DNA from: Candidatus Gastranaerophilales bacterium
GTDB taxonomy: Bacteria > Cyanobacteriota > Vampirovibrionia > Gastranaerophilales > Gastranaerophilaceae
Assembly: GCA_944324175.1 (NCBI GenBank)
Contig: CALUVH010000002.1
Coordinates: forward strand, 1 to 64,000
DNA: 64,000 nucleotides
Direction: 5' to 3'
The notes beneath the pieces are model-generated. The model was not told the origin of the DNA. It saw only the letters and a list, made by a program, of their open reading frames with translations, and searched no databases. This document shows positions 15,266-24,797 of the stretch, one piece after another. The position numbers were made by a program, and so were the translations under genes. The stretch's first letter is position 1, and each line of letters starts with the position of its first letter.

Positions 15266-15899
15266 CAAACCCTCCACCTATCTGATAATAATAAGAGCAA
15301 CCAATTCCGGTACCAGACGATGAACAATCTCTTTTCAATGCATCCAAAGACATATTATACCCAAAAGGTTTTATAGGACGATCTTCATAAATACTTACAC
15401 CGAAAATATCTTTTCCCCACCTGTTGGGTGGCAAAATTCCATTTACATCGAACATCATTATAAACATCGGATCTTCAATACTTTCTCGTGGTAAATCCTT
15501 TATCCCAACAATTGTATTGTTTTCTGCATAGTAAAATTCTTCAAAATTATATATCTGAGTCTTTAAAACTTTTTCATTATTCATATATTTAGGTCTGTAC
15601 CTTCGTGGAGGATTTTTTTCAGTATCAATACGTAAATACGGCTTAACAAGCATTAATAAAAGTTTCTCTTTTTCTGCTGAAGTTTGGGCCTCTTTAAAAC
15701 TCTTGATTATATCAGCAGAAATATGCGTGTTGATGACAGAAAACATATATTCAATATTTTCATACTGAGTCTTCCATTTCGAAATATATAATGCCTGCGT
15801 CCTGTTTTGTAAGGAAATAGGCATAAAAAGCATTACTATTGCAAAAATAGCCAATAGTGTTATTGAATATTCAGTTTGCCAAAATTTTCTACTTGCCAT
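15258..15899 (-). CDS. Diverged pilin-like membrane-anchored protein
   Basis: A 213-residue protein with one N-terminal hydrophobic helix (TEYSITLLAIFAIVMLFMPI, about residues 9-28) that resembles a pilin alpha-1 helix but lacks the usual Phe-Thr-Leu start. The middle segment FDVNGILPPNRWGKDIFG (about 150-167) matches the DVNGxxxPNxxGxDI segment of the three large pilin-like proteins, so I infer common ancestry. The C-terminus has a Cys pair (CSSSGTGIGC) and a Gly-rich end. It sits between PHP phosphoesterase and LOG genes in a housekeeping operon, with 2-bp spacing and an 8-bp overlap. Probably a minor pseudopilin; specific role unknown. Confidence 0.65.
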   Translation of the reverse strand: MASRKFWQTEYSITLLAIFAIVMLFMPISLQNRTQALYISKWKTQYENIEYMFSVINTHISADIIKSFKEAQTSAEKEKLLLMLVKPYLRIDTEKNPPRRYRPKYMNNEKVLKTQIYNFEEFYYAENNTIVGIKDLPRESIEDPMFIMMFDVNGILPPNRWGKDIFGVSIYEDRPIKPFGYNMSLDALKRDCSSSGTGIGCSYYYQIGGGFDG

Positions 15900-15901
15900 A
15901 A

Positions 15902-16756
15902 CTACGCCATATCAATCAATCTTTTTTCTTTCAATAATTGTTCATATACCCATTCTGGTACAAAGTTTTTACCTAAAATAACTTGTCCATTCATAATATT
16001 CGGAGCATGGAAGTCTGAGCCACCTGTAACTATCAACCCTAAACGTTCCGCCATTGATGAAAAATACTCAACACAAGCGGGTGAATGTTTTCTATGATAG
16101 GCTTCAATACCTCGTAAACCATAATTCATTAAATCCTTGATTAATTCTTCTGCAATGTCTAAATCATGTGGGTGAGCTATTACAGGCACACCTCCAGCTT
16201 CATATATTACCTCAACTGCATCTTGAGGTGTGACCGTTTTTCTTGGCACATACACTGGGGAATCATCATGAATATATTTTGAATATGCCTCAATTACACT
16301 ACCTGTACCTCCAGAATTGGTAATTGCTTTTGCGATATGCGGACGACCTATGCTACCACCATCTGCAACTTGCTTTTTTATATCCTCAAATTTTATTTTG
16401 ATACCCTCTTTTTTGGCTAAAAGCGCTATAATCTCTTTTGTTTGCTTAATTCTGGCTTGCTGCTGAGTCTTAAGCAACTCTTGGAAATCACTATCCTCTG
16501 TATTCATAAAATAACCCAAAATATGCACTTCACTGTTTTTATACAATGTATTTACTTCAATGCCTTGAATTACCTCAATTTTATCCTCTAAATTTGCTTT
16601 TTTCATATAATCTTTAGCCACCTGATAAGATAAGATATTATCATGGTCGGTCAGTGCTATAGCCTGTAAGCCGACTTCTATAGCTGTATCCACAACCTTT
16701 TCAGGTGAAAAAACACCATCAGAGTAATAAGTATGGATGTGTAAATCTGTCTTCAT
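15902..16756 (-). CDS. PHP-domain phosphoesterase (YciV/RNase AM-like)
   Basis: A 284-residue PHP-family metal-dependent phosphoesterase. DLHIHTYYSDG (about residues 4-14), LTDHDN (36-41), and the closing GSDFHAPN provide metal ligands. Relatives (YciV/TrpH) act as 5'-3' exonucleases on short RNAs or hydrolyse 3',5'-nucleoside bisphosphates. The ATG overlaps ymdB by four bases. Placement with rny and ymdB fits a role in RNA turnover, though this is context-based inference. Confidence 0.88.
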   Translation of the reverse strand: MKTDLHIHTYYSDGVFSPEKVVDTAIEVGLQAIALTDHDNILSYQVAKDYMKKANLEDKIEVIQGIEVNTLYKNSEVHILGYFMNTEDSDFQELLKTQQQARIKQTKEIIALLAKKEGIKIKFEDIKKQVADGGSIGRPHIAKAITNSGGTGSVIEAYSKYIHDDSPVYVPRKTVTPQDAVEVIYEAGGVPVIAHPHDLDIAEELIKDLMNYGLRGIEAYHRKHSPACVEYFSSMAERLGLIVTGGSDFHAPNIMNGQVILGKNFVPEWVYEQLLKEKRLIDMA

Positions 16757-17598
16757 TGCTCTTTTTCCTTTTTACTTTTATCTATACAACAAAAAATCCT
16801 TTTTATTGCAACAGCACAACCAGTAGAAGGAGTAATCTCAACTTCAACGGCGTTCAATTGAACTTTATCGCCATCTGCAACATCGTAACGCTCAGGAATA
16901 CATGTGGTAAAACGATTTAAAGAAGTCCCATATTCCATTCCTATTACACTATCATAAGCTCCACAAAAACCTGCATCAGTTATATAAGCCATACCCTCAA
17001 AAATTTGTTCATCAGCCGTTTGAACATGTGTATGGGTGCCAAAAAACGCACTAACACCGTTTTCGGCACAAAAACGTGCAAAACAGATTTTTTCTGCTGT
17101 AGCCTCAGCATGAAAATCAACAATAACAATAGGAGTAATCTTTTTTAACCTTTTTATTTCCTCAACTACACCATCCCAAGGGGAATCAACTGGTGCCATA
17201 AAAACTCGTCCCAATGCATTAATTACAGCTATTTTATACCCCTGAAAATCAAACACCCTACTTCCAAATCCTCTTGTACCTTGGGGATAATTAAAAGGAC
17301 GTACAAGCTTATCAGCTGAATCAATATAATTAAATATTTCTTTTTTATCCCAAATATGATTTCCTGAAGTCATACAATTAACACCATAAGATGAAATTTC
17401 ATTGTAATTTTTCTCAGTCAACCCAAAACCGTGTGATGCATTTTCTACGTTTGTAATGCAAAAAGTCTTTTCAAAATCAATCTCAATATCAGGTAAAAAC
17501 TCTTTCGAATCGGACAAAAAATCACGCAAAACCAAACGTCCCGGGCGTCCGACCACATCTCCAAAAAATAAAATTTTTAAGTTTTCATCACCTGACAT
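16753..17598 (-). CDS. ymdB: YmdB-family metallophosphoesterase
   Basis: A 281-residue calcineurin-like phosphoesterase of the TIGR00282/YmdB family, which hydrolyses 2',3'-cyclic nucleotides. Near the N-terminus LKILFFGDVVGRPGR binds metal; NVENASHGFGL and SGNHIWDKKE (around 85-94), DFHAEATAEK and GTHTHVQTADE complete the site. In Firmicutes ymdB follows rny, exactly as here. The start at 17598 has only a weak AAAGGG upstream; an internal start before LKILFFGD is possible. Overlaps the PHP gene by 4 bp. Confidence 0.92.
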   Translation of the reverse strand: MSGDENLKILFFGDVVGRPGRLVLRDFLSDSKEFLPDIEIDFEKTFCITNVENASHGFGLTEKNYNEISSYGVNCMTSGNHIWDKKEIFNYIDSADKLVRPFNYPQGTRGFGSRVFDFQGYKIAVINALGRVFMAPVDSPWDGVVEEIKRLKKITPIVIVDFHAEATAEKICFARFCAENGVSAFFGTHTHVQTADEQIFEGMAYITDAGFCGAYDSVIGMEYGTSLNRFTTCIPERYDVADGDKVQLNAVEVEITPSTGCAVAIKRIFCCIDKSKKEKEQ

Positions 17599-17623
17599 TG
17601 ATAAATTCCCTTTTATTTTACTA

Positions 17624-17648
17624 TCGAGGGCCTCAAAAAAGCCCTCGA
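17624..17648 (-). terminator. Attenuator-like hairpin between rny and ymdB
   Basis: 8-bp stem TCGAGGGC (17624-17631) with 17641-17648. The T-run sits in the loop on the minus strand rather than after the stem, so it may be a processing or attenuation structure rather than a full terminator. Confidence 0.5.
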
Positions 17649-17661
17649 GTAGATATTATCT

Positions 17662-19182
17662 TTATTTTGCGATTTCTGTCGCTCTAAATTCTCTCACAAC
17701 CGTAACTCTTATTTGACCAGGATAATCAAGTTCATCCTCAATCCTTCTAGCTACATCACGAGCCAATTTTTGAGAAGCCAAATCATCAAACTTTTCAGCT
17801 TCAACAATTATTCGCACTTCACGACCTGCCTGAACAGCAAAAGACTGCTTTATACCGTCATAACTATTAACTATTTCTTCGATTTTTTGAAGACGTTTAA
17901 TATAAATTTCCAAAGTGTCACGTCTTGCTCCTGGTCTACCAGCTGAAATAGCATCTGCTACTTTTACAAGCACTGCCTCAATAGTATTCGCAACAACATC
18001 ATCATGATGAGCTTCAATTGCATGAATAACATCAGGACGTTCGCCATATCTAGAAGCAAGTTCGACACCCAACTGAATATGAGTACCCTCCTGTGTTTGA
18101 TCAACAGCCTTACCAATATCATGCAACAGCCCTGCTCGTTTGGCAACGGCAACATTTGCGCCCAATTCAGCAGCAAGCATACCTGCGATATGCCCAACTT
18201 CTAGTGAGTGTTTTAAAACATTCTGACCATAGCTTGTTCTGTAATAAAGACGACCTAATGTTTTTATAAGTTCTTTATTCAATCCCATAACACCCATATC
18301 TAAAGCGGCATTTTCACCTTCATTCCAGATTTTTTTATCTATCTCTTCTCTAGCTTTTTCTACCATCTCTTCAATTCTTACAGGGTGAATCCTACCATCT
18401 ACAATTAGTTTTTCCAAAGCCAACTTGGCAATCTCACGTCTTACTGGATCAAAACTAGAAAGAACAACCGCCTCAGGGGTATCATCAATGATTAAATCGA
18501 CTCCTGTAAGAGTCTCAAGCGCACGAATATTACGTCCCTCACGTCCTATGATACGTCCTTTCATTTCATCATTTGGTAAAGCTACCACAGAAACCGTTGT
18601 TTCAACAACTTGTTCTATCATACACCTTTGCATGGTTGTAGAGAGAATTTCCTTTGATTTTTCTAATGACGCCTCTTTTATTTTTGCTTCATTTTCTCTA
18701 ATTAACTGCATTTGCTCTTGTGCCAAATCATGTTTAAGCTGTTCCAAAAGCATATTTTTAGCATCCTCTGCTGACATCCCTGAAATTCTTTCAAGTTCAG
18801 TCGTTTGCTTTTGCACTATTTCTGCGAGATAATCTTCCTTTTCAAGTAACTCATCCAGCTTTCTTTGCACCTGCAAATCTTTATCCGTATACTCTTGAAT
18901 TTTATCTTCAAGCATATCCTCTCTTTTTGCAAGTTTTTGCTCTTGGCGAGTAAGCTCTTGTCTACGTTCTCGTTCTTCTTCATTTAATTTTTCACGATCA
19001 GACTGAAGCTCTTCTCTTGCCTTAATTCTAGCTTCCTTCAAAAGAATTTTTTCTTTTTCTTCTAACGCTAAACGATCTTTTTGAGTACTTGTCAATACCG
19101 CCTTCATCTTTGTTTGCTGAACGTACAGCACTGCGACTAAAGCTATTACCACTATAATCGCGATAATCAATAAAAAGTCCAT
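17662..19182 (-). CDS. rny: Ribonuclease Y
   Basis: A 506-residue membrane-anchored endoribonuclease that starts bulk mRNA decay. Order: one N-terminal membrane helix ([20 protein letters not shown]), a long charged coiled coil (about 25-190), a KH domain with [15 protein letters not shown] (about 210-224), and an HD domain with [10 protein letters not shown] and [10 protein letters not shown] (about 320-355), ending in [12 protein letters not shown]. The ATG at 19182 places the membrane helix at the N-terminus as in all RNase Y; the 19 upstream codons lack an RBS. It heads an operon rny-ymdB-PHP-pilin-like-LOG. Confidence 0.95.
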   Translation of the reverse strand: MDFLLIIAIIVVIALVAVLYVQQTKMKAVLTSTQKDRLALEEKEKILLKEARIKAREELQSDREKLNEEERERRQELTRQEQKLAKREDMLEDKIQEYTDKDLQVQRKLDELLEKEDYLAEIVQKQTTELERISGMSAEDAKNMLLEQLKHDLAQEQMQLIRENEAKIKEASLEKSKEILSTTMQRCMIEQVVETTVSVVALPNDEMKGRIIGREGRNIRALETLTGVDLIIDDTPEAVVLSSFDPVRREIAKLALEKLIVDGRIHPVRIEEMVEKAREEIDKKIWNEGENAALDMGVMGLNKELIKTLGRLYYRTSYGQNVLKHSLEVGHIAGMLAAELGANVAVAKRAGLLHDIGKAVDQTQEGTHIQLGVELASRYGERPDVIHAIEAHHDDVVANTIEAVLVKVADAISAGRPGARRDTLEIYIKRLQKIEEIVNSYDGIKQSFAVQAGREVRIIVEAEKFDDLASQKLARDVARRIEDELDYPGQIRVTVVREFRATEIAK

Positions 19183-19383
19183 AAAGTTTTTTACCTTATC
19201 CTTTACTATTTTTAAAATATACACAGCAACCCGATACATTTAGCCTATCGAGTAATTATTCAAATTTTTATTCAAATATTTTATTTACTGCATATATATC
19301 CAAAAATATTTACCTACTACATCTGTCAACATAATAGCATGTAAATTAATTTTTGTATATAGAATATTTAAAATTTGATACAG

Positions 19384-20451
19384 TTACTTAACTTTTTTCC
19401 AAATAGTCGGTACTTTAACTTTTTTCTCTTCCAAATTAGCCTGTGATTTATATATTGGCTTAAACTTCCCATCTTCTAATAACAAATCATATAAAGGAGA
19501 TTTTTTATATATCTCGACCTCTGGATTAGCCAAATTATAATCTATTGCGTTATCAAAAAATTTAACTTTATCTACAATTATTTTTTGTGACTCATCTAGA
19601 TAATTATCGGCGACGTAAAAATGCTCGGCAGGCACACTACCAATAACAAAAATTCCATTGTCAGCAAGATTTTCATATATAGCAGAAATTATAGGTCTTA
19701 ACGCCTCTTTTTTGTTATTATTGTCGGGCCTATAATCAGGAGTATACAAAACATTTTCAAGATAATTTTCAGAAATTTGATAAAGTCCGTTTCTAAAAAA
19801 TATTACACCAGCAGGAGAATCAGGTTTGTAATCACACAAGTCCATGCAAATAAATTTTATTTTTTTCAAATGTTCAGGACGCACAGAGCAATAGATATTT
19901 GTAACCTCCCCAAAAACAGGATGAAGATTAAGAACTTTACCACATCCTTTTGTGGGATACATAACCTCCATAAATTTCTGTTTTAATTCTTTTTCTTTAC
20001 CACTTACTCTGTCTAATAAAAAACCGTCCCTACAAAATTCACTAATACCGTAAATATTTTCATTGGCAATTTCGATAGCACCCTCGCTCATATCAATACC
20101 TAAAAAATTATACTTTTCTCTATCATCAAGCATTGAATATAAAGAAATCAAATCTTCACCGCTTGAGCAGGCTCCCACCACAATATTACATCCATCTTCA
20201 AAATTCTTTTCTATATATTTTTTCACAGCAAACAGTGTCGGATAATCACGATAAAATCCACTGCACAAAGGAGTACCCTTCTCATCAGAAATACTTATCG
20301 AAGTAAAGGAAGGCAAAAAATTCGCCTTGTAATTACTAGCGTCAGGTAATCGTATTTCTTGGCTAGCCGTAGACTTAACAGGTAGCTCAGCCCTTGTCGT
20401 TTGAAAATTTCGTAAGGAATAATTATAGTTATTTATTGGGGTAATCTTCAT
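19384..20451 (-). CDS. CheR-like SAM methyltransferase with lineage-type N-terminus
   Basis: A 355-residue protein (a GTG two codons upstream is an alternative start). Residues about 1-60 are Asn-rich and low in structure, containing LRNFQTT, similar to N-termini of other unknown proteins here. From about 85, VVGACSSGEDLISLYSMLDD and FLGIDMSEGAIEIANENIY look like SAM motifs of CheR-type protein-glutamate methyltransferases (GCSTGEEPYS...DIS). No chemotaxis genes are nearby and the CheR N-terminal helical domain is not obvious. The target is unknown; a methyltransferase effector or a solitary regulator are both possible. No Shine-Dalgarno is visible. Confidence 0.6.
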   Translation of the reverse strand: MKITPINNYNYSLRNFQTTRAELPVKSTASQEIRLPDASNYKANFLPSFTSISISDEKGTPLCSGFYRDYPTLFAVKKYIEKNFEDGCNIVVGACSSGEDLISLYSMLDDREKYNFLGIDMSEGAIEIANENIYGISEFCRDGFLLDRVSGKEKELKQKFMEVMYPTKGCGKVLNLHPVFGEVTNIYCSVRPEHLKKIKFICMDLCDYKPDSPAGVIFFRNGLYQISENYLENVLYTPDYRPDNNNKKEALRPIISAIYENLADNGIFVIGSVPAEHFYVADNYLDESQKIIVDKVKFFDNAIDYNLANPEVEIYKKSPLYDLLLEDGKFKPIYKSQANLEEKKVKVPTIWKKVK

Positions 20452-20492
20452 AGACACATTAACAATGCTGAATATTTTTTTTTGCGGAATAA

Positions 20493-20521
20493 TTTACAGT
20501 TTGTAAAAAAAGTGTTATAAT
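20493..20521 (+). promoter_or_regulatory. Promoter of pepA
   Basis: TTTACA (20493-20498), 17-bp spacer, TATAAT (20516-20521), 26 bp before the ATG, leaving room for the AAGGAGAG ribosome site. Confidence 0.8.
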
Positions 20522-20547
20522 CAATTTGTTAAAAAGGAGAGAGACAA

Positions 20548-21942
20548 ATGAAAATTAAAGTATCACAAGAGGTGAAAAACACACCAACAGAAGTACTTGT
20601 AATAGGTCAATTTGAGGGCGAAAAGACATCTTTAGAACTTGCAAATACCTATGCAATAGAAAAAGACGGTTTTGAAGGAAAATTTGGTCAAACATACTTA
20701 TTGCATACTTTTGGAAAAATTCCTGCAGATAAAATTTTAATCATCGGACTTGGAAAAAAAGAAGAATTTGACGCCAATAAAATTCGTGAAGCAGTTGCAA
20801 AATCAATAAAGAAATTAAAACAAATAAAAGCTAAAAATGCTTGCATTGACTTTGACATTAACTGTGACTATGGAAAATCAGCAGCACTTGGGGCAATGAT
20901 CGGAGATTATGCATTCGACAAATACAAATCAGAAAAGGCGCATCGCCTTGAGGAAATAACATTTGCTAAGTTTTCTGAAAAGGAAATAAATGAAGGGATA
21001 ATATTTGGAGATGCAATGAAATTTACTAGAGACCTTGCAAATGAGCCGGCACAATACGCAACCCCTTCAAAACTTGCAGAAATAGCAGAAAATATAGAAG
21101 GTATCACAACCAAAATTTATGATAAAGATGCAATCGAACGCATGGGAATGGGTGCATATCTTGCTGTAGCACAAGGCAGCATTCAAGCTCCTAAATTTAT
21201 TCACATGAAATACACAGGTAAAAATCCAAAAAGGAAAATTGCGATAATAGGCAAAGGTATCTGCTTTGACTCAGGCGGACTTGACATCAAACCAGCCTCT
21301 TCAATGCTTACTATGAAGGATGATATGTCAGGTGCAGCTTGTATATTAGGTGTAATGCAAGCCTTAAATAAGCTTCAACCTGACGCTGAAATTCATGGTA
21401 TCATTGCGGCTTGCGAAAACATGCCATCTGGTTCTTCTTATAAACCGGGAGATATTTTGACAGCTAAAAACGGCAAAACAATAGAAGTAGACAATACTGA
21501 CGCTGAAGGAAGACTGACGCTTGCGGATGCATTATGCTTTGCATGCGAGCTTGGAGTAGATGAAGTGATAGACGTTGCAACACTCACAGGTGCTTGCGTT
21601 GTTGCACTAGGTACTATAGCATCAGGTATTATGGGCAATAACGAAGATATGATCTCTCGTCTAATAAGCACGGCAAAAGACTCTGGTGAAACATTCTGGC
21701 AATTACCTATGTTTAGTGAATACAAAGACAGCCTAAAATCTGAAGTTGCAGATATGAAAAATACAGGTTCTAGATTTGGCGGAGCCTCAACTGCCGGCGT
21801 ATTTTTACAAGAATTTGTAAAAGATGTAAAATGGTCACACATAGACATTGCAGGCACAGCATATCTCGAGAAACCACAAAAAGAACTTATCGCCGGTGCT
21901 ACCGGTGCAGGAGTAAGAACATTGCTAAACTACCTTAAATAA
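20548..21942 (+). CDS. pepA: Leucyl aminopeptidase (M17)
   Basis: A 464-residue cytosolic aminopeptidase of family M17 with a two-metal site, releasing N-terminal residues from peptides. The signature NTDAEGRLTLADAL is at about residues 314-327; GKGICFDSGGLDIKPASSM (about 234-252) carries the catalytic Lys/Asp ligands. Length and motif order are standard. RBS AAGGAGAG lies before the ATG. Monocistronic, with its own promoter and terminator. Confidence 0.95.
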   Translation: MKIKVSQEVKNTPTEVLVIGQFEGEKTSLELANTYAIEKDGFEGKFGQTYLLHTFGKIPADKILIIGLGKKEEFDANKIREAVAKSIKKLKQIKAKNACIDFDINCDYGKSAALGAMIGDYAFDKYKSEKAHRLEEITFAKFSEKEINEGIIFGDAMKFTRDLANEPAQYATPSKLAEIAENIEGITTKIYDKDAIERMGMGAYLAVAQGSIQAPKFIHMKYTGKNPKRKIAIIGKGICFDSGGLDIKPASSMLTMKDDMSGAACILGVMQALNKLQPDAEIHGIIAACENMPSGSSYKPGDILTAKNGKTIEVDNTDAEGRLTLADALCFACELGVDEVIDVATLTGACVVALGTIASGIMGNNEDMISRLISTAKDSGETFWQLPMFSEYKDSLKSEVADMKNTGSRFGGASTAGVFLQEFVKDVKWSHIDIAGTAYLEKPQKELIAGATGAGVRTLLNYLK

Positions 21943-21962
21943 GCATAACCCACTTATACAAA

Positions 21963-21989
21963 AGCGAGAGAAATATTCTCTCGCTTTTT
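21963..21989. terminator. Terminator between pepA and the MlaD-like gene
   Basis: 9-bp stem AGCGAGAGA/TCTCTCGCT (21963-21971, 21977-21985) with T-runs on both strands; serves two convergent genes. Confidence 0.9.
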
Positions 21990-22018
21990 ATTTACTATAC
22001 TATTTAAGCATCATTACT

Positions 22019-22891
22019 CTAATGACACTCTATAGGTTTACCAAAAAACAATCTGAATAATCCTAAACGTTTCTTCATTGTTGTTGCAATACCTGAAGTT
22101 ATTATACTTAAATTACAAGTAGTATTGTCTACATTTGTAATTATTGAAGTCATTTCTGGAACTGACGTTTTTAATCCGGCGGTAATTTCTTCAACATTTT
22201 CTATTGTATTGCTTAAACTTTTTGCTGTTTGATTAGTATCTTCTCCCAAATCTTCAAGTCTTTGTCTACTAAATGAAGCATTGACATTTGAAGAAAGCAC
22301 ATACAAATTTTTTGTTGTACCTGAAAGGTTTTGCGATGCTGCAATAATATTTGGTTGGATATCCTCAATAGTATCGCGAATTGTCGCAAAAAGGCTGTTA
22401 AGTGTCTTTAGAGTTTCATTTGCCTCTTTCACCGTTGTATTTAATGAGTTTTTTAACTCCTCAATATAACCTGAATCAGCCTGAGCAGACAAAAATGAAT
22501 CCAAATCAAATGAACTGCTCCCTTTAATTACATCACCATCTTTTAGGTAGGTTAAAGATGGACTTGTCGGGTAAATTATTTCTATGAAGTCATGCATAAA
22601 CCAACCTTTTTTTTCTTTGCTGAGCTTTGCTTTTATATTTACAGGGAGTTTCATATCCATAGGGTCCAAAGCAATAGTCAGAAGAGTAGTTCTGTAGTCC
22701 TTGCTTGGATGCATACGTATCGTTCGTCCTATTTTAAAACCTTTATAATAAACCGACATCCGATGTCTTATCGGTCGTGCTTCATTAAATTCAATAGTTA
22801 CATAGGTCTTAGGCATAAAGTTTTTTGCAACATATCCTACTGAAAAAGCAAAAGCAACAATATACAAAACTGTTAAAATAACTTTCTTCAT
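22019..22891 (-). CDS. MlaD/MCE-family lipid-transport protein
   Basis: A 290-residue protein with one N-terminal membrane helix (about residues 4-22), then an MCE/MlaD domain (about 30-125: VYYKGFKIGRTIRM, GDVIKG). A Ser/Asn/Thr-rich alpha-helical tail follows that probably forms a coiled coil in the periplasm. MCE proteins bind phospholipids between inner and outer membranes, usually with an ABC transporter (MlaEF). No permease or ATPase gene is adjacent, so those must be elsewhere. Supports a diderm envelope. A single gene with a terminator behind it. Confidence 0.8.
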   Translation of the reverse strand: MKKVILTVLYIVAFAFSVGYVAKNFMPKTYVTIEFNEARPIRHRMSVYYKGFKIGRTIRMHPSKDYRTTLLTIALDPMDMKLPVNIKAKLSKEKKGWFMHDFIEIIYPTSPSLTYLKDGDVIKGSSSFDLDSFLSAQADSGYIEELKNSLNTTVKEANETLKTLNSLFATIRDTIEDIQPNIIAASQNLSGTTKNLYVLSSNVNASFSRQRLEDLGEDTNQTAKSLSNTIENVEEITAGLKTSVPEMTSIITNVDNTTCNLSIITSGIATTMKKRLGLFRLFFGKPIECH

Positions 22892-22949
22892 TGTTAATCC
22901 TCGGGATTAGTATATTTTTCTTTAAAGAAAAATACATTCCCAAATCGGA

Positions 22950-23618
22950 TTAATCACAGAGTTTTTCGCAATATGTATAGTAGTCGGATCTGTCCCAAAT
23001 TATATTTTCTCGAACTTTTTTTGCCGGCACACCCGCAATAATTATGTTCTTTTCTGTAAATTTTTTATTTACAAGTGACATCGCACCAACAACTGAGCCT
23101 TCTGGTATTTCTGAACCCTTCAAAATCATAGCACGAGTCCCCACCCAAACTTTGTCTGCTATTTTGATATTTTCGGGTGCATTAATTATGTCTTTTGTCG
23201 TTGCATCAATTATAGTATGTCCGTCATCGTTTCTCACAATGATATCACGAGCGAACATGCATTCATCCCCAATGTCCACCCTTTTGCCAGCTTTTGCAAC
23301 TACATTCAAGTTACGGTATACAGAAATTCCACCACCGAATGTAATTTTTCCACCGTTTTCCATTCCAAAAGTTGTGTGTCTTACATATCTATGACGAGTC
23401 GCTTTTATTGCACAATAGTTTTCATCCCCGTTCATAACTATTGCTGTATTAATGAATTTTGAAGGAAGCTCAATCAAAATTTCATTATTATTCCCTGTAA
23501 TTGTAATTGACATGCCCTTTATTTCTCGATACGGTTTTATCTCACCATTTTCAAGTATTTGTATTTTATTATTTTCGCCCTGAACTTTTACAGAAGACAT
23601 GTCAGCGTATTCACTCAT
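22950..23618 (-). CDS. Left-handed beta-helix acyltransferase
   Basis: A 222-residue hexapeptide-repeat protein. The C-terminal half has LbH-type rungs (DIGDECMFARDIIVRNDDGH, IADKVWVGTRAMILKG, EIPEGSVVGAMSLVNK) and the closing IIAGVPAKKVRENI typical of WbbJ-like O-acetyltransferases. The N-terminal half (NNEILIELPSKFINTAIVMNG) is a beta-rich extension found in polysaccharide-modifying members. Likely transfers an acetyl group to a surface glycan; the substrate is unknown. RBS AAGGAAG before the ATG. It stands next to the MlaD-like gene, separated by 58 bp. Confidence 0.8.
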   Translation of the reverse strand: MSEYADMSSVKVQGENNKIQILENGEIKPYREIKGMSITITGNNNEILIELPSKFINTAIVMNGDENYCAIKATRHRYVRHTTFGMENGGKITFGGGISVYRNLNVVAKAGKRVDIGDECMFARDIIVRNDDGHTIIDATTKDIINAPENIKIADKVWVGTRAMILKGSEIPEGSVVGAMSLVNKKFTEKNIIIAGVPAKKVRENIIWDRSDYYTYCEKLCD

Positions 23619-23773
23619 TATAACTTCCTTGTTTTTAATCTACTCTACCAAGTTTATGTTATTTAATTTTACTCAAAATGTCATCATTTGATTAGTCGAA
23701 TATACTCCACTTTTCGGTAATTTATTCTTTAATAAATGATGATATATTTTCCCCTAGTAAGGAGTAAATTAAT

Positions 23774-24352
23774 ATGATAAATGATGTGATAAAAATTTTT
23801 GCACTTTCAATTTTACTTATAGCTGCAATAGTATTTTTTTCCCATAAGGCTTCTGCTGAAGAAATTCATTTTGACAACACAAAATATATTTTAAAATACA
23901 GCATTTTTAACCCTGAAACTCAGGGGTACATGAATGAATATTTTCCTCAAAATGAATCACTAATCAATTGGACTCAAATGATTGGTATTTACTATTTCAT
24001 AAATGAAAAATCTCCTCTTGACTTTGCAAAAAAAATGGATAAGACCATTGAAGATGCAGAAAATAGTGTTTTGATTAAATTTATTGAGAATAAAAAACAA
24101 CAAAAAGCTGTTTTGAGTTTCCTTGTTAATAACACTGAAAATGGTAAAAATTATTTTGAATACAATATTTACAAATATGAAAAGCACCCTTCAAAAGGCA
24201 CTATGATGCTCAAGTATGCAACGAAATATTTTTGTACCAACAACAATGAAATTACTCAAATTGGAAATAAAATCCGAGAAGAAAACGATATCTACATGGA
24301 AAAATTAATTACATCACCAATACCTCCAATAGTAGAAAAAGAAATCAAGTAA
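23774..24352 (+). CDS. Secreted protein of unknown function
   Basis: A 192-residue protein with a clear Sec signal peptide (hydrophobic residues about 7-22, cleavage after SHKASA before EE). The mature part has no recognised domain; it is Lys/Asn-rich with aromatic residues (YFINEKSPLDFAKKMDK, FEYNIYKYEKHPSKG), suggesting a soluble periplasmic protein. Start ATG follows AAGGAG by 9 bases. Its last codons overlap the 3' end of the convergent ogt by 8 bp. Confidence 0.75.
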   Translation: MINDVIKIFALSILLIAAIVFFSHKASAEEIHFDNTKYILKYSIFNPETQGYMNEYFPQNESLINWTQMIGIYYFINEKSPLDFAKKMDKTIEDAENSVLIKFIENKKQQKAVLSFLVNNTENGKNYFEYNIYKYEKHPSKGTMMLKYATKYFCTNNNEITQIGNKIREENDIYMEKLITSPIPPIVEKEIK

Positions 24353-24797
24353 CTCCTTCTATTTTTAAAAGCTTTTCCTTTATACTAATACCACCTGCAT
24401 ATCCTGTCATGGCTCCCTTAACACCTATTACGCGATGACAGGGTATCGCTATCAAAATCGGATTTTTATTATTTGCACCACCAACTGCACGTGCTGCATC
24501 CTTTGCACCTATCGCTTGCGCAATTTGTTTATAGCTTCTTGTCTCTCCATATGGAATTTTTTTTAGCTCTGTCCATACTCGTTTTTGGAATTCTGTGGCT
24601 GATGCAAAATTCATAGGAAAATCAAAGCTCTTGCGTTTCCCTGAAAAATATTCTCTTAGCTGCTTTTCTGCTGTTTGAAGGACAGGCGTTTCTGACTTTA
24701 TAACTACTTCATCGGAAAATTGAATTGATGTAATTTCTCCATTTTTTTCTTGTAATTTTATATTTCCCAGCGGAGATGAAATTATTGAATACGCCAT
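24345..24797 (-). CDS. ogt: Methylated-DNA-protein-cysteine methyltransferase
   Basis: A 150-residue suicidal repair protein that removes O6-alkyl groups from guanine. The active-site motif IPCHRVIG is at about residues 115-122, preceded by the helix-turn-helix ARAVGGANNKNP (arginine finger) and FQKRVWTELKKIPYGETRSY. No Ada regulatory domain, so the Ogt form. The start codon is directly next to the stop of the TolC-like gene, suggesting co-transcription. Confidence 0.93.
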   Translation of the reverse strand: MAYSIISSPLGNIKLQEKNGEITSIQFSDEVVIKSETPVLQTAEKQLREYFSGKRKSFDFPMNFASATEFQKRVWTELKKIPYGETRSYKQIAQAIGAKDAARAVGGANNKNPILIAIPCHRVIGVKGAMTGYAGGISIKEKLLKIEGVT

